Source: Trinickia violacea (GTDB taxonomy: Bacteria; Pseudomonadota; Gammaproteobacteria; Burkholderiales; Burkholderiaceae). Taken from it: a stretch of 64,000 nt of DNA. Below are positions 55,701 to 62,829 of this stretch, piece by piece. The stretch is taken from positions 1 through 64,000 of the forward strand of contig NZ_CP040077.1 of assembly GCF_005280735.1 (NCBI RefSeq), written 5' to 3'. The notes beneath the pieces were generated by a model. That model saw only the letters and a list, made by a program, of their open reading frames with translations, had not been told where the DNA came from and did no database searches. Numbering within the stretch: the first letter of the stretch is position 1; each line of letters opens with the position of its first letter. The position numbers were made by a program, and so were the translations under genes.

Positions 55701-58100
55701 AGCATGAATCAGGCGAGCCAGACGAACAACTCGCGGCTCTCGGCGCTGGACAAGGCGCAGGCGGCGCTTGCCGTCTACGGTGCGGTTCAGGCCGTCGAGC
55801 AGTCGGCTAGCGGCGCGTCGAACCCGACGCTGATCAAGGCGACGGTCAGCATCGGCGGCGGCTCGAGCCATAGCGAATCGCAAAGCAGATCGGTGGCGAA
55901 CGACGGCAGCACGCTGAAGGCGGGCGGCACGGTGTCGCTGGTGGCGACCGGCAGCGGCGCCACAGACGCGAACGGCGTGGCGACCGACGGCGACATCAAC
56001 GCAGTGGGTACGCAGATCAGCGGAACCAATGTCGTGCTGAACGCCGCGCGCGACATCAATCTGCAGAGCGCGAGGGACACGACGCAGCAGACGAGCAGCA
56101 ACAGCAGCAGCAACGCGAGCATCGGCGTGGGCTTTGCGGCGGGCGGGCAACAGAACGGCTTCACGATCGAGCTGGCGGCAAGCGGCGCGAAGGGCAACGC
56201 GAACGGCAACAGCGTGACGAATCGCGACACCACGATCGCAGCGAGCAACACGCTGTCGATCACGAGCGGACGCGACACGAACCTGCGCGGCGCGGAGGTG
56301 TCGGGCGGCACGGTGGATGCGAACGTCGGGCGCGACTTGAACATCCAGAGCCCGCAGGACACGAACACCTACAACAGCAAGCAATCGAGCGCGGGGTTCC
56401 AGGCGAGCCTCTGCATCCCGCCGATCTGCTACGGCACGACGGTGAGCGGCAGCGCGAGCGTGAGCCAGCAGTCGATCAAGGACAACTACCAGTCGGTCAA
56501 TCAGCAAAGCGGCATTTATGCGGGCAACGGCGGATTCAACATCAACGTCGGCAACCATACGCAGCTCGATGGAGGCGTGATCGCGAGCACGGCGAGCGCG
56601 GACAAGAACTCGCTGTCGACGCAGACGTTCGGCTTTACGAACTTGCAAAACACGGCGAGCTACTCGGGTTCGACGCTCGGCTTCAGCGTGAGCGGGGCGG
56701 CTGGGCAGAGCACGCCGAGCGGCGTGAGCTGGACGCCGGCACAGCAGACAACTGCGAATGGGCCTGGACCGACGAACTCGCAGGGGCTGGGGCCAAGCGG
56801 GTTCGGTGCGGCAGGGATGAGTAATAGCGCGTCGGGGACGACGTATGCGGCGGTGAGCGCGGGCACGATCACGGTTCGGGGTGATGCAGGGACGGGACAT
56901 GACAGTACCGCGGGGTTGAGCCGCGATACCGCAAATGCGAATGGCTCGGCGCAGAACACGTTCAACGCGCAGAACGTGCAGGACGGCATGGCGATTCAGC
57001 AGACGACGGGCCAGGTCGGGATGCAGGTGGCGGGGGATGTGGGGACATATCTCGAGAACCACACGTCGGACAAGGACTTCTGGAGCAACGACGGTGCTGG
57101 GCGTATCGGCTTGCACGTGGTGGTGGCAGGGCTGGGCGCGGCGATGGGCGGGGGCAATGTCGCGGGCGCGGTGGGCGGCACTGTTGCGGGTGATGTCGCG
57201 GGCAGTTATGCCGACAAGGCGTTCGGCAATACGCTTGGCGGGACGCTGCTATCGAACATCGTCTCGGGAGCGGCGGGTGCAGTGGCAGGCGGTGCGCTGG
57301 GTGGTTCGGCCGGCGCGCTGAGTGGCGCGAATGGAGCGTTGAGTGCGGATCTTTACAATCGGCAGTTTCACCCCGATGAGCAGAAGGCGATTCACGAGCT
57401 AGCGCATGGCGATGCGAACGAAGAACATCGTCTTGAGGCCGCAGGCTGCGCATTGGTGCAATGCGCAGCGCAATATGCTCCTGGAACAGCCGATTATGCG
57501 AAATACTCTGCACTCGAGCAGGAAGGGGCCAGTTATACAGTGGAACAAGGGGAACTACGAGGCTACATTACCACGTCGTTTTCTTCAGCGACATATGGTG
57601 GAATGGTTCGGCAGACGACCGGTAGCTTGTTCCAATATAGCCAAGGTGATTCGCAAGCCGATCAGAAAGCGTCGCAGTCAGGCATGGAAGCACAGCGCCC
57701 TGGATCTATCGATTATTTAACACTACAGGGTGGCGCAGGCCCCGGCGGGAGTGTCACTGTCAATCTTCACAACGGAAACGTATATGTGGGAGGGTCCGTT
57801 TCAGCGTCCCGAGAGAAAGGCGCTGGAGTCATTTTGGGTATTATTCCAAGCAATATCGGGCAAACTAACTCTGAGCAAGCAGATAACACAGATAGTCTTC
57901 TTAAGGGGCAATCGTTGGGCGGGAATGTTTGCGCGTATGGCGTGTGCGGAGGGTTAAACCATTCTATCGGTGGGCCTACTGCTCTCGAGGTGGGGGTGGG
58001 TATTGGCGGTGTGACGAGGGAGCCTAACCCGGGAGGTAATGCAAGCTGGGGTTATAGCGCTCCGGTTTTCTCTATTCCTGGGGTAGGTCATGCGAATTGA
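46788..58100 (+). CDS. Filamentous-hemagglutinin / CdiA-type giant exoprotein (TpsA)
   Basis: The 3770-residue product starts MNRHLYRVIFNAARGLLMAV, a complete extended signal peptide region (ESPR), with a hydrophobic core FAFAALCVFGMQPVLLHAQ ending near residue 75. The TPS domain follows (about 90-330) with the hallmark VVIANPAGIYCNGCGFIN, residues 181-198. Residues about 680-1370 contain three near-identical 230-residue repeats. Hemagglutinin repeats (DxNVxGSxI/xxAGxDIxL type) run to about residue 3400. A DLYNRQ motif at about 3521 marks the pre-toxin border, followed by a Cys-pair pre-toxin segment (EAAGCALVQCAAQYAPGTAD) and a tail of about 190 Gly/Ser-rich residues ending FSIPGVGHAN. GC falls in this tail. 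I see no known nuclease motif in it. Export is by the overlapping TpsB. Confidence 0.93.
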   Translation: MNRHLYRVIFNAARGLLMAVQETASGFGKGRRAGRSAASSSGRAAWGFIDMLQMREFAFAALCVFGMQPVLLHAQVVASPGASPANKPAVGVTANGLPIVQITTPNTAGVSNNTYSSFNVGKPGLILNNSPSNVSTQQAGYVAGNPYLSSGSARIIVNQVVGGGASQLLGYTEVAGQQAQVVIANPAGIYCNGCGFINTSRGVLTTGTPVFGGSGSLDAFHVTGGNIQIDSAGMNASNVDQVDLIARSVQINGKLWAGRALNVVTGANDVRYDSLSAQALSPDGNKPGMAIDVAQLGGMYAGKIMLVGTEAGVGVNSSGTIAALSGDVSLNSQGKVTLSGTTSASGNVAISTSADASNSGSLYAAQNATLSAQGQVSNTGTLAALGNTTVSGASVNSSGALGAGIDSSGHVTGNGSLTVTATGAVSAVGQNMAGGNLAMSGSSLNLAGAQTLADGSASLTATGAGGDTGNIVHTGAKLGAGGNLALQAAGAVVNDQGKMSGSLVGVTSASLSNRGGTLTQTGSGNTNLAVTGGIDNTNGAVVTNAQNLTVQSGSLTNEGGQISHAGTGALTLQTGALDNSHGGTIGTNGQAAITAASVANGSGSITAALALTVKSGGNVDNTAGNVEAGGALGVTAANVTNSAGRIVSLNGDGLTLSASGQITNAAGTTAQGAAGGLIGGNGGAAIQAASLSNSGSITAAQNLNATITGTLDNSSGTLSAATLTANAASLKNVSGAISGNAVNLTVPQLDNSSGQITTNQLTVNATNLTNEHGTLTQLGTGAMTLGVSNAIDNANGGVLQTNSQNLTLTPASLNNNGGTITHAGTGTLTITSGNGAGSLTNAGGKIASNGQIAVTAGSFDNTGGAVGGQTGLTATIGGPLNNTNGKLISNANLSASTTGTLTNTGGAIGAGGNAAIQAASLTNGGSISASQNLNATIAGTLDNGGGTLNAATLTASAASLKNVSGAISGNAVNLTVPQLDNSSGQITTNQLTVSATNLTNEHGTLTQLGTGTMALGVSNAIDNANGGVLQTNSQNLSLTPASLNNNGGTITHAGTGTLTITPGNGAGSLTNAGGKIGTNGQIAVAAGGLDNTGGAVGAQTGFTATIGGALNNTNGELISNTNLSASAAGTLTNTGGTIGASGNAAIQAASLTNGGSITASQNLNATIAGTLDNSGGKLSGSTLTASAASLKNVSGAISGNAVNLTVPQLDNSSGQITTNQLTVNATNLANEHGTLTQLGTGAMALGVSNAIDNSNGGVLQTNSQNLTLTPASLNNNGGTITHAGTGTLTITPGNGAGSLTNAGGKIGSNGQVAVTAGSLDNTGGTLAGQGALSASIGGALNNTNGVLRSNTSLAASSGGALTNAGGKIAVGGGAANNVGTLNVSAASIDNTGGSINNAYGGATTVYGASQIANSNAGGASGMGSISGNGSVTLTTGALYNTQGGQLSGASLQINAGSVNNSGGLIGNIANVSGDIGISTGAAVNNTNGQISASRNLSVTASMLVGGGSYNAAGNVTLNLQGDFSNQPGYQFNAGQNLTFNLPGTFSNGGSMLATNNLAINAGTIYNSGAIAAGGLLSTNSSTLTNTGTLVGASVSLNASQTLSNLGTSALIGATDSNGTLELLSNDIENRDDSTATDTQAQTAIYGLGRVVLAGGKDGSGNYTNASLIKNQSALIQSGGDMLLAANQVTNTRRTLTTGDFTSSVDPNLLASLGVSLSGRTGQVGVKDPKSIGGVYIDPPHGGQWNSTYEYTTYTGVAMANTLTSISPTSQIIAGGNLSAAGVNTFQNYWSQVTAAGNISSPVHLDNNSWQTQTQPEVQVTYSGEYHYNNYDNSEYNWQLPFGNAGFVTGNPGGYTAAPADVKTYSVPGYDSSFTARGTISGTGVSINNGAGNTSVTPLGLVPGQTLPGLNTGAVNGSLGNGGAASTAMLPTLGGQIVSSGSRSTGVLSALGGHIMGGGIAGLTNPVIASATAVSVLSNLTVPQGGLFKPDTAPNAPYLVETNPAFTSLHTWLSSDYYFQQLGMNPGQIQERLGDGFYEQHLVQSQIMSLTGQSVLTNYADTQDEFQALMASGASLAKSLGLAPGMGLSAQQVSELTSNVVIMQTAVVDGQPVLVPVVYLAKASQQNMGNGPVIAATNIDLENTQSITNGGTISATKSLTITGNSIDSTAGTLQSGGLMTLATTGDINLTSATVKAGSLALQTGGNLILDTAANTTNQSNSNGTARVTTTTLGPVASISVAGNAAIVTGGNFEQNAGNLSVGGDLATSIGGNWTLGAQLTGEHKVADRAGGVSDTDIVSAVGSTVKVGGTSVIAVGGDLTAQGAQINLGGGGTIAAGGSVSLLAATATSTVHSTSSGDYAGHSYSENIFTSDDVVTGTTLQSGQSLNVMAGKDINVTGSTLNLTQGNATLMAAGNVNIGAATETHVSNFDEQHSHSGLASSTSAVNHVDQTTTTADGSTISADGVTIVSSKDINVTGSNIVGTNAVALAAKGNVNILAGTDTYQDSEYHDVKHSGFGGTGGIGISYGSSEQKDQYNANSVTESQSRSTIGSVQGNVSIAAGQDVHIGGSDIVAGKAASDTTGATGNIAIQAQNITIDPSQDTANSHDQQESHSSGISVGITGTPLDSARNLRAAGSSGTAFNRAEGIGNEIGASAADVPSVSISYGHSSSSSTTDMSSTTNAGSTIRGGGNVTLSATGGALKDANGNPLDGDITVTGSTITAGGTATFAANRNVIFQASTDLLQQSTQSSSSSTGFQLAAPSLGDLGRWVSGGPNSGGVSSSPYNASRSSSDGNSTSSQQTATVVTGNSVVVKSKTGDIDVIGSGISGTQGVDLVATQGAINVLAGLDTSTSHQESSSHKIGDLGSNGTGTGFSVGVSSSHSVQDSAAQTQSTIRSQIVSGNGNVTLDANKDITVKGSDLAAGKDLTLIGQNLNLDPGSDALQNSMSQSASQFGVSLALGGAIGNAVATVNQSMNQASQTNNSRLSALDKAQAALAVYGAVQAVEQSASGASNPTLIKATVSIGGGSSHSESQSRSVANDGSTLKAGGTVSLVATGSGATDANGVATDGDINAVGTQISGTNVVLNAARDINLQSARDTTQQTSSNSSSNASIGVGFAAGGQQNGFTIELAASGAKGNANGNSVTNRDTTIAASNTLSITSGRDTNLRGAEVSGGTVDANVGRDLNIQSPQDTNTYNSKQSSAGFQASLCIPPICYGTTVSGSASVSQQSIKDNYQSVNQQSGIYAGNGGFNINVGNHTQLDGGVIASTASADKNSLSTQTFGFTNLQNTASYSGSTLGFSVSGAAGQSTPSGVSWTPAQQTTANGPGPTNSQGLGPSGFGAAGMSNSASGTTYAAVSAGTITVRGDAGTGHDSTAGLSRDTANANGSAQNTFNAQNVQDGMAIQQTTGQVGMQVAGDVGTYLENHTSDKDFWSNDGAGRIGLHVVVAGLGAAMGGGNVAGAVGGTVAGDVAGSYADKAFGNTLGGTLLSNIVSGAAGAVAGGALGGSAGALSGANGALSADLYNRQFHPDEQKAIHELAHGDANEEHRLEAAGCALVQCAAQYAPGTADYAKYSALEQEGASYTVEQGELRGYITTSFSSATYGGMVRQTTGSLFQYSQGDSQADQKASQSGMEAQRPGSIDYLTLQGGAGPGGSVTVNLHNGNVYVGGSVSASREKGAGVILGIIPSNIGQTNSEQADNTDSLLKGQSLGGNVCAYGVCGGLNHSIGGPTALEVGVGIGGVTREPNPGGNASWGYSAPVFSIPGVGHAN
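48841..50890 (+). repeat. Three tandem 690-bp repeats inside the exoprotein gene
   Basis: The sequence CGATTCAAGC recurs at 48841, 49531 and 50221, an exact spacing of 690 bases (230 codons). Each unit begins AAIQAASL and contains NLTVPQLDNSSGQITTNQLT and TNAGGKI. Units 1 and 2 are complete and the third diverges near its end (GGKIAVGGG). The DNA identity is high, so unit number can change by recombination without loss of frame. Confidence 0.92.
55831..57366 (+). repeat. First copy of a 1.5-kb duplication (within cdiA)
   Basis: From TGATCAAGGC to GGCAGTT the cdiA sequence is repeated nearly base for base at 58678-60314. The two copies differ by scattered substitutions and by an extra stretch of roughly 100 bases in the second copy (about 59910-60025). 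The copy ends at the DLYN motif, after which the two toxin tails have nothing in common. Confidence 0.92.
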
Positions 58101-58557
58101 TAAGAAACCGAACTGGAAATCCGTTCTAATCGGAATTTGGGTGTTGGCTTGTATCGCAGTGCTATTGGTTTTTGGGGAAGGAAACCCGTCAAAAAAGGAA
58201 TCAAATGAGCATTTGAATGTTATGGTCGAAGATATGCGTACGATGCTTGCGAATGGGGGGCAGGTCTACTCAAGACTCGCTAATGCAAAGTACGGCGGTG
58301 CCTTGTTGTACGTAAATTTGGCAACGATCGGATGGAGTTCTGATTTGATCGATAAGTATCGAATCACGCTGTTGAATCGTGGCTGGAAGCAGCAATCGAC
58401 TGAGAAAGAAAGACTTTTTCTGTGCAAGGATGGCATGCTTGCCAGAATTGACCTCGTCCCGGAAATCGATAGTTCTCGTGGTCAGTCCGTGGAGGTTTAT
58501 GGGATTTCGATGAAATATGGCGGTGATACCATTAAATTGTGTGAGGGAAAATCATAA
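58090..58557 (+). CDS. Candidate CdiI immunity protein of the main exoprotein
   Basis: The ATG lies 11 bases inside the 3' end of the exoprotein gene, so translation is coupled, as for CDI immunity genes. The 155-residue protein has one N-terminal transmembrane helix (VLIGIWVLACIAVLLVFGEG, residues about 12-31) after a positively charged start, then a soluble domain of about 120 residues presumably in the periplasm, with two Cys (LFLCKDG and KLCEGKS). It has no recognised family. A membrane-tethered periplasmic protein would act before a toxin reaches the cytoplasm. GC is clearly lower than the core genome. Confidence 0.7.
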   Translation: MRIDKKPNWKSVLIGIWVLACIAVLLVFGEGNPSKKESNEHLNVMVEDMRTMLANGGQVYSRLANAKYGGALLYVNLATIGWSSDLIDKYRITLLNRGWKQQSTEKERLFLCKDGMLARIDLVPEIDSSRGQSVEVYGISMKYGGDTIKLCEGKS

Positions 58558-58676
58558 AAGATCAGGTTGGATATATCACTGATCAAATCAGAACCATGTT
58601 CGGAAAGTAATGCGATATCACTTCCTGGCAGTCGAACCTTACCCAGCTCGAGCAGACCGGCAAGTCAAATCAGGCG
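58558..58676 (+). other. Junction between the immunity gene and the orphan cassette
   Basis: The frame of the orphan protein is open back to 58611 (after TAA at 58608). The encoded WQSNLTQLEQTGKSNQALVK replaces the cdiA sequence found before the duplication. There is no ribosome-binding site for an N-terminal start. Confidence 0.6.
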
Positions 58677-61358
58677 TTGGTCAAGGCAACCGTGAGCATC
58701 GGAGGCGGTTCGAGCCATAGCGAATCGCAAAGCAGCTCGGTGGCGAACGACGGCAGCACGCTGAAGGCGGGCGGCACGGTGTCGCTGGTGGCGACCGGCA
58801 GCGGCGCCACAGACGCGAACGGCGTGGCGACCGATGGCGACATCAACGCGGTGGGTACGCGGATCAGCGGAACCAATGTCGTGCTGAACGCCGCGCGCGA
58901 CATCAATCTGCAGAGTGCGAAGGACACGACGCAGCAGACGAGCAGCAACAGCAGCAGCAACGCGAGCATCGGCGTGGGCTTTGCGGCCGGCGGGCAACAG
59001 AACGGCTTCACGATCGAGTTGGCGGCAAGCGGCGCGAAGGGCAACGCGAACGGCAACAGCGTGACGAATCGCGACACGACGATCGCGGCGAGCAATACGC
59101 TGTCGATCACGAGCGGACGCGACACGAACCTGCGCGGCGCGGAGGTGTCGGGCGGCACGGTGGATGCGAACGTCGGGCGCGACTTGAACATCCAGAGCCC
59201 GCAGGACACGAACACCTACAACAGCAAGCAATCGAGCGCGGGGTTCCAGGCGAGCCTCTGCATCCCGCCGATCTGCTACGGCACGACGGTGAGCGGCAGC
59301 GCGAGCGTGAGCCAGCAGTCGATCAAGGACAACTACCAGTCGGTCAATCAGCAAAGCGGCATTTATGCGGGCAACGGCGGATTCAACATCAACGTCGGCA
59401 ACCATACGCAGCTCGATGGAGGCGTGATCGCGAGCACGGCGAGCGCGGACAAGAACTCGCTGTCGACGCAGACGTTCGGCTTTACGAACTTGCAAAACAC
59501 GGCGAGCTACTCGGGTTCGACGCTCGGCTTCAGCGTGAGTGGAGCGGCTGGGCAGAGCACGCCGAGCGGCGTGAGCTGGACGCCGGCTCAGCAGGCGGGT
59601 GCCAGCGGACCTGGGCCGACGAACTCGCAGGGGCTGGGGCCGAGCGGGTTTGGCGCGGCGGGGATGAGCAACAGCGCGTCGGGGACGACGTATGCGGCGG
59701 TGAGCGCGGGCACGATCACGGTGCGGGGTGACGCGGGCACGGGGCATGACAGTACCGCGGGGTTGAGCCGCGATACCGCGAACGCGAATGGCTCGGTGCA
59801 GAACACGTTCAACGCGCAGAACGTGCAGGACGGCATGGCGATTCAGCAGACGACGGGTCAGGTCGGGATGCAGGTGGCGGGGGATGTGGCGACGTATTTG
59901 CAGAATCATGCCGATCAAGCAGCTGAAAAGGCCGACAAGGCGCTTGATGCGGCGAAAAAGACCGGGAATGCTGACGAGATTGCGCAAGCAAACGCGGATG
60001 ATGTCGCGGCACACGAGGAGGCGGATCTGTGGAGCAACAGCGGCGCTGGGCGCATTGGCTTGCACACGGTAGTGGCTGGGCTGGGCGCGGCGATGGGCGG
60101 GGGCAGTGTCGCGGGCGCGGTGGGCGGCACCATCGCGGGTGATGTCGCGGGCAGTTATACCGACAAGGCGCTCGGCAATACACTCGGCGGGACGTTGCTT
60201 TCGAACATTGTCTCGGGCGCGGCGGGAGCTTTGGCAGGCGGCGCGCTCGGCGGCTCGGCCGGTGCGCTGAGTGGGGCGAATGGGGCGTTGAGTGCGGATC
60301 TCTACAATCGGCAGTTGCATCAAGCGGAAATCGATGCGATTCGCGCGAAGGCGAAGCAACTTGCAGATGCCGGGGTAACGAGTTACGACGATGCGCTGGA
60401 ACGGTTGTCGTCGCAGGCGCTACGGGATGTGGATTCGCAGTACGCGGGGGCGCATCCGGGCGTGGATCTGCAGGCGCAGGCGTGGCTAGATCAGGTGCAA
60501 GCGGCGAACCCGGCCGGCTATGACCACATGCCGCTGTTCCAAGCGACGACCTCGGACCGCAGCAACCCGAACATCGAAGCCGGCACGAAGCTGACGAACC
60601 CGGATATCTATGCAGCGGCGAACCGGCCGCCGATTCCTGGCACGATTAGCCCGAGGAGTCCGGATCTAACCGCGCTAGGTTCGGGCAACTTGAAGTCGCT
60701 CGAAAATGCGGGGATCAGTGCGTACAACAAGGCAGTCGGTCTTGCGTTGGGATCGGCGGGAGATAGTTTGACGTTGCCGCTGATTCCGATGACGCCGGAA
60801 GAAACAGCGGCTGCTCAGGCAACGGGTATTGTAACGTTGCCATTCGGACTGCTTGGAAAAGGGAGCGCTGCCGCTGATGCCGCTACAGTGCAGTCTGCTG
60901 CGAGAGCTGCTGAGATCGCAGACGACCTTTTACCAGATGCAGACTTTGCCGGTCGCGGCAACGTTCGCCCAGACTTAACCGATCATCTGACAAATGCGGG
61001 TCTTTCTGGAAAGCAAATTTCGGGAGGGCATGACATGAACAACTTTGTGTCGGCGCTCAACGATGCTGGTGGGACAATTTTGTCTCAAACTGAGAATGCA
61101 CCGGGAATTTATGAGGTTCAGTACCAGCTGCCAAATGCGACCAAGCCGGCAACGAAAACTATTTTCGATCCTTCGGTCTACCCCAACATGGCAGACATGG
61201 CTAGTACGGCTGCCGGAAAAGCATTAATGCAGTATCAAATGACGGGAAGTACGGTCCAGACTGTTGTTGTGGACGGTGTGCAATTTTCGGTGCCAATTAA
61301 AATGCAGAATGGAGTCCCGTATGTGCCGACTGCCTTTCCAATAGGAGTTTCGAAATGA
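58677..61358 (+). CDS. Orphan CdiA C-terminal cassette with a distinct toxin tail
   Basis: This 893-codon frame (TTG or undetermined start) has no signal peptide or TPS domain, so it cannot be exported alone. Residues 1-545 repeat residues 3015-3525 of the main exoprotein almost exactly, apart from an added Ala/Lys-rich helical segment (ADQAAEKADKALDAAKKTGN). After DLYNRQLHQAEIDAIRAKAK the sequence becomes unrelated to the main tail. The last 110 residues contain GKQISGGHDMNNFVSALNDA, APGIYEVQYQLPNATK and PIKMQNGVPYVPTAFPIGVS, which resemble a nuclease-like C-terminal toxin class of Burkholderia CdiA proteins (the assignment is tentative). Recombination across the duplication would graft this tip onto CdiA. 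Confidence 0.85.
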   Translation: MVKATVSIGGGSSHSESQSSSVANDGSTLKAGGTVSLVATGSGATDANGVATDGDINAVGTRISGTNVVLNAARDINLQSAKDTTQQTSSNSSSNASIGVGFAAGGQQNGFTIELAASGAKGNANGNSVTNRDTTIAASNTLSITSGRDTNLRGAEVSGGTVDANVGRDLNIQSPQDTNTYNSKQSSAGFQASLCIPPICYGTTVSGSASVSQQSIKDNYQSVNQQSGIYAGNGGFNINVGNHTQLDGGVIASTASADKNSLSTQTFGFTNLQNTASYSGSTLGFSVSGAAGQSTPSGVSWTPAQQAGASGPGPTNSQGLGPSGFGAAGMSNSASGTTYAAVSAGTITVRGDAGTGHDSTAGLSRDTANANGSVQNTFNAQNVQDGMAIQQTTGQVGMQVAGDVATYLQNHADQAAEKADKALDAAKKTGNADEIAQANADDVAAHEEADLWSNSGAGRIGLHTVVAGLGAAMGGGSVAGAVGGTIAGDVAGSYTDKALGNTLGGTLLSNIVSGAAGALAGGALGGSAGALSGANGALSADLYNRQLHQAEIDAIRAKAKQLADAGVTSYDDALERLSSQALRDVDSQYAGAHPGVDLQAQAWLDQVQAANPAGYDHMPLFQATTSDRSNPNIEAGTKLTNPDIYAAANRPPIPGTISPRSPDLTALGSGNLKSLENAGISAYNKAVGLALGSAGDSLTLPLIPMTPEETAAAQATGIVTLPFGLLGKGSAAADAATVQSAARAAEIADDLLPDADFAGRGNVRPDLTDHLTNAGLSGKQISGGHDMNNFVSALNDAGGTILSQTENAPGIYEVQYQLPNATKPATKTIFDPSVYPNMADMASTAAGKALMQYQMTGSTVQTVVVDGVQFSVPIKMQNGVPYVPTAFPIGVSK
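58678..60314 (+). repeat. Second copy of the 1.5-kb duplication (orphan cassette)
   Basis: Partner of 55831-57366 in the same orientation, 2.85 kb apart. Recombination between the copies would delete the first toxin tail, its immunity gene and the junction, and would fuse the exoprotein to the second tail. Confidence 0.92.
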
Positions 61359-61717
61359 AGTGGGGTTGTATTCAAGATGTTGCTAGCGGCGATAAGCTGC
61401 TTTACTGGGTTTTGATATTCGTGCTCCAACCGTACTTCGATAGTGCCATCGATCATTGGTTGAAGGACATTTGCAAAGACGGAGGGGGGATGAGTGGCGA
61501 TCCAGGCTGGAGCATTGATCATATTTCGGTTACCGGCAGCCAAGCCTGCTTTCGTGTTTGGGCGGATCCTGAAATGAGTGGAATAGAGCCATCAGAGGCG
61601 ACATATAGTGATGAAGACATGCGCCGAGCCATACGAGACACATTGAATGCGCTTGCCGTTGAGTATCCCAAAAAATCTAGGGAAGTTGAGTTAATGGTTG
61701 AACGCTACTGCGCATGA
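61355..61717 (+). CDS. Candidate immunity protein of the orphan cassette
   Basis: The ATG overlaps the orphan toxin stop (ATGA) and follows AGGAG. The 120-residue product has no signal peptide; it starts MKWGCIQDVASGDKLLYWVL with moderate hydrophobicity at residues 15-27, then a soluble part with Cys (DICKDG and QACFRV) and an acidic C-terminal helix region (DEDMRRAIRDTLNALAVEYP). A cytoplasmic immunity protein would fit a cytoplasm-acting (nuclease) toxin. No family was recognised, so the call rests on gene order and coupling. Confidence 0.7.
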   Translation: MKWGCIQDVASGDKLLYWVLIFVLQPYFDSAIDHWLKDICKDGGGMSGDPGWSIDHISVTGSQACFRVWADPEMSGIEPSEATYSDEDMRRAIRDTLNALAVEYPKKSREVELMVERYCA

Positions 61718-61788
61718 AATAAGGACACGCTGCTACATTTCCTACACGGCACTGAAATTCGGTTGTTTGAAAAGTAACCAGCACCGAA

Positions 61789-62091
61789 ATGAAGCAATCA
61801 CGAATTGACAGACTCTTGCAGAGCAAGAGCTGGAAAGGAGCTTGTGCTCGAGTAACTCTGGTAGTCCTCGTCTATCTCGGACTTGTGCACCTTCCGGATG
61901 CTATCGCTTGGGGCTCGAAACATTGGGGCTTAACGCCCATGTCTGCACGCCAAGAAGCAAACCACGGCACGATCGTGTCGATTTACAGGGTTGCATTCAT
62001 CATTGCGCCGTCAATCGAAGCCGTCGGATGGGGCGTGGTGGCCCTGAGGACGTATCGCCAAGGACGAAATCAAACTAAGAGGCACGTGTAG
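61789..62091 (+). CDS. Two-helix membrane protein, possible solitary immunity gene
   Basis: The 100-residue product has two hydrophobic stretches (ARVTLVVLVYLGLVHLPDAI and TIVSIYRVAFIIAPSIEAVG) and a Lys/Arg-rich C-terminus. The ribosome-binding site is weak. It follows the second immunity gene by 71 bases in an AT-richer area. It may be a leftover immunity gene of a lost cassette, analogous to the two-helix protein at 43642. No function can be demonstrated from sequence. Confidence 0.55.
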   Translation: MKQSRIDRLLQSKSWKGACARVTLVVLVYLGLVHLPDAIAWGSKHWGLTPMSARQEANHGTIVSIYRVAFIIAPSIEAVGWGVVALRTYRQGRNQTKRHV

Positions 62092-62179
62092 ATTGATGGA
62101 TCTGATAGCTTAGTGAAAAAGTGGCAAGAGCGACCCAGGTTGGGTGCCGGATAGTCGAATCAACTGGAAGTGAGTTGCA

Positions 62180-62536
62180 GTGAACATTGATCATCAAAGA
62201 CGTTACGAATCTCCGGACGACTTCTTTGTCTTGGGCGGAAGCGTCGTGATGAAGGTTTCTGCCGATCCGGCGATCGCCATTTGCGTTGCTGCGGCCGAGC
62301 ACGGGTTGGTTGTTGCTCGGATTGAAGGGGGTATCTGGCACAACTCCGGCTTCGAGGCCAGGCTCGATTGCATTTGGGACGGGGTTGATCCTCCAGTGGA
62401 TCGAAGAACGACAGAACAAAACAACTGCGCTGCTGCCGATTTTGTGCGCTCGGAGCGAAAGTTGCACGACGCATTTGTGATTACAGCGCCGCCCATGGCG
62501 GGTTGGTGCTCTAGCTACAAGCCCAGAAAGCAATGA
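62180..62536 (+). CDS. Colicin/CDI immunity-like protein, orphan
   Basis: The frame starts GTG with GGAAG upstream. The 118-residue soluble protein contains the segments ESPDDFFVLGGSVVMKVSAD, GLVVARIEGGIWHNSGFEAR, LDCIWDGVDPPVD and AAADFVRSERKLHDAFVITA. I recall very similar segments from immunity proteins linked to CDI toxins in Burkholderia and relatives, so I regard it as a cytoplasmic immunity gene without its toxin. Solitary immunity genes protect against neighbours that still deliver that toxin. The call is based on remembered similarity and context. Confidence 0.65.
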   Translation: MNIDHQRRYESPDDFFVLGGSVVMKVSADPAIAICVAAAEHGLVVARIEGGIWHNSGFEARLDCIWDGVDPPVDRRTTEQNNCAAADFVRSERKLHDAFVITAPPMAGWCSSYKPRKQ

Positions 62537-62829
62537 TGGTCCGAGGGTGGAGTCGAACCAAGGCTGGACTCCTTGCTTGCGGTTGGTTCAAGCGTGCGTG
62601 GTGACAAGCCTGCCGCGTTCGACCTCAATCCTGACGCACTGCTGAGGCATGGAAGCATGAGAGTTTGAGCCATCGGATGGGGAGCTTCATCCTCGGATAG
62701 AACGGCGAGACCTGCGCCTTTGTGGCGAATATAGGGGGTGGCGGCTTGGTCACCGAATGGTCCGCGTTTGGCCGGGGCGATGGCGTTGTGATTTGATGTT
62801 GGTGTTTATTTTAAAAAACGATTTTCCAT
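62537..62829. other. Region between orphan immunity genes and a lipoprotein
   Basis: No intact gene. An internal open stretch reads RGDKPAAFDLNPDALLRHGS and then stops, which looks like the end of a lost coding sequence. The T/A-rich stretch before 62830 may hold the promoter of the next gene. Confidence 0.35.

Noticed and set aside
46893..58660. Many Arg- and Ala-rich antisense frames within the exoprotein gene
   Set aside because: They arise from the repetitive GC-rich coding strand, repeat with the 690-bp period, and have no plausible start or family.
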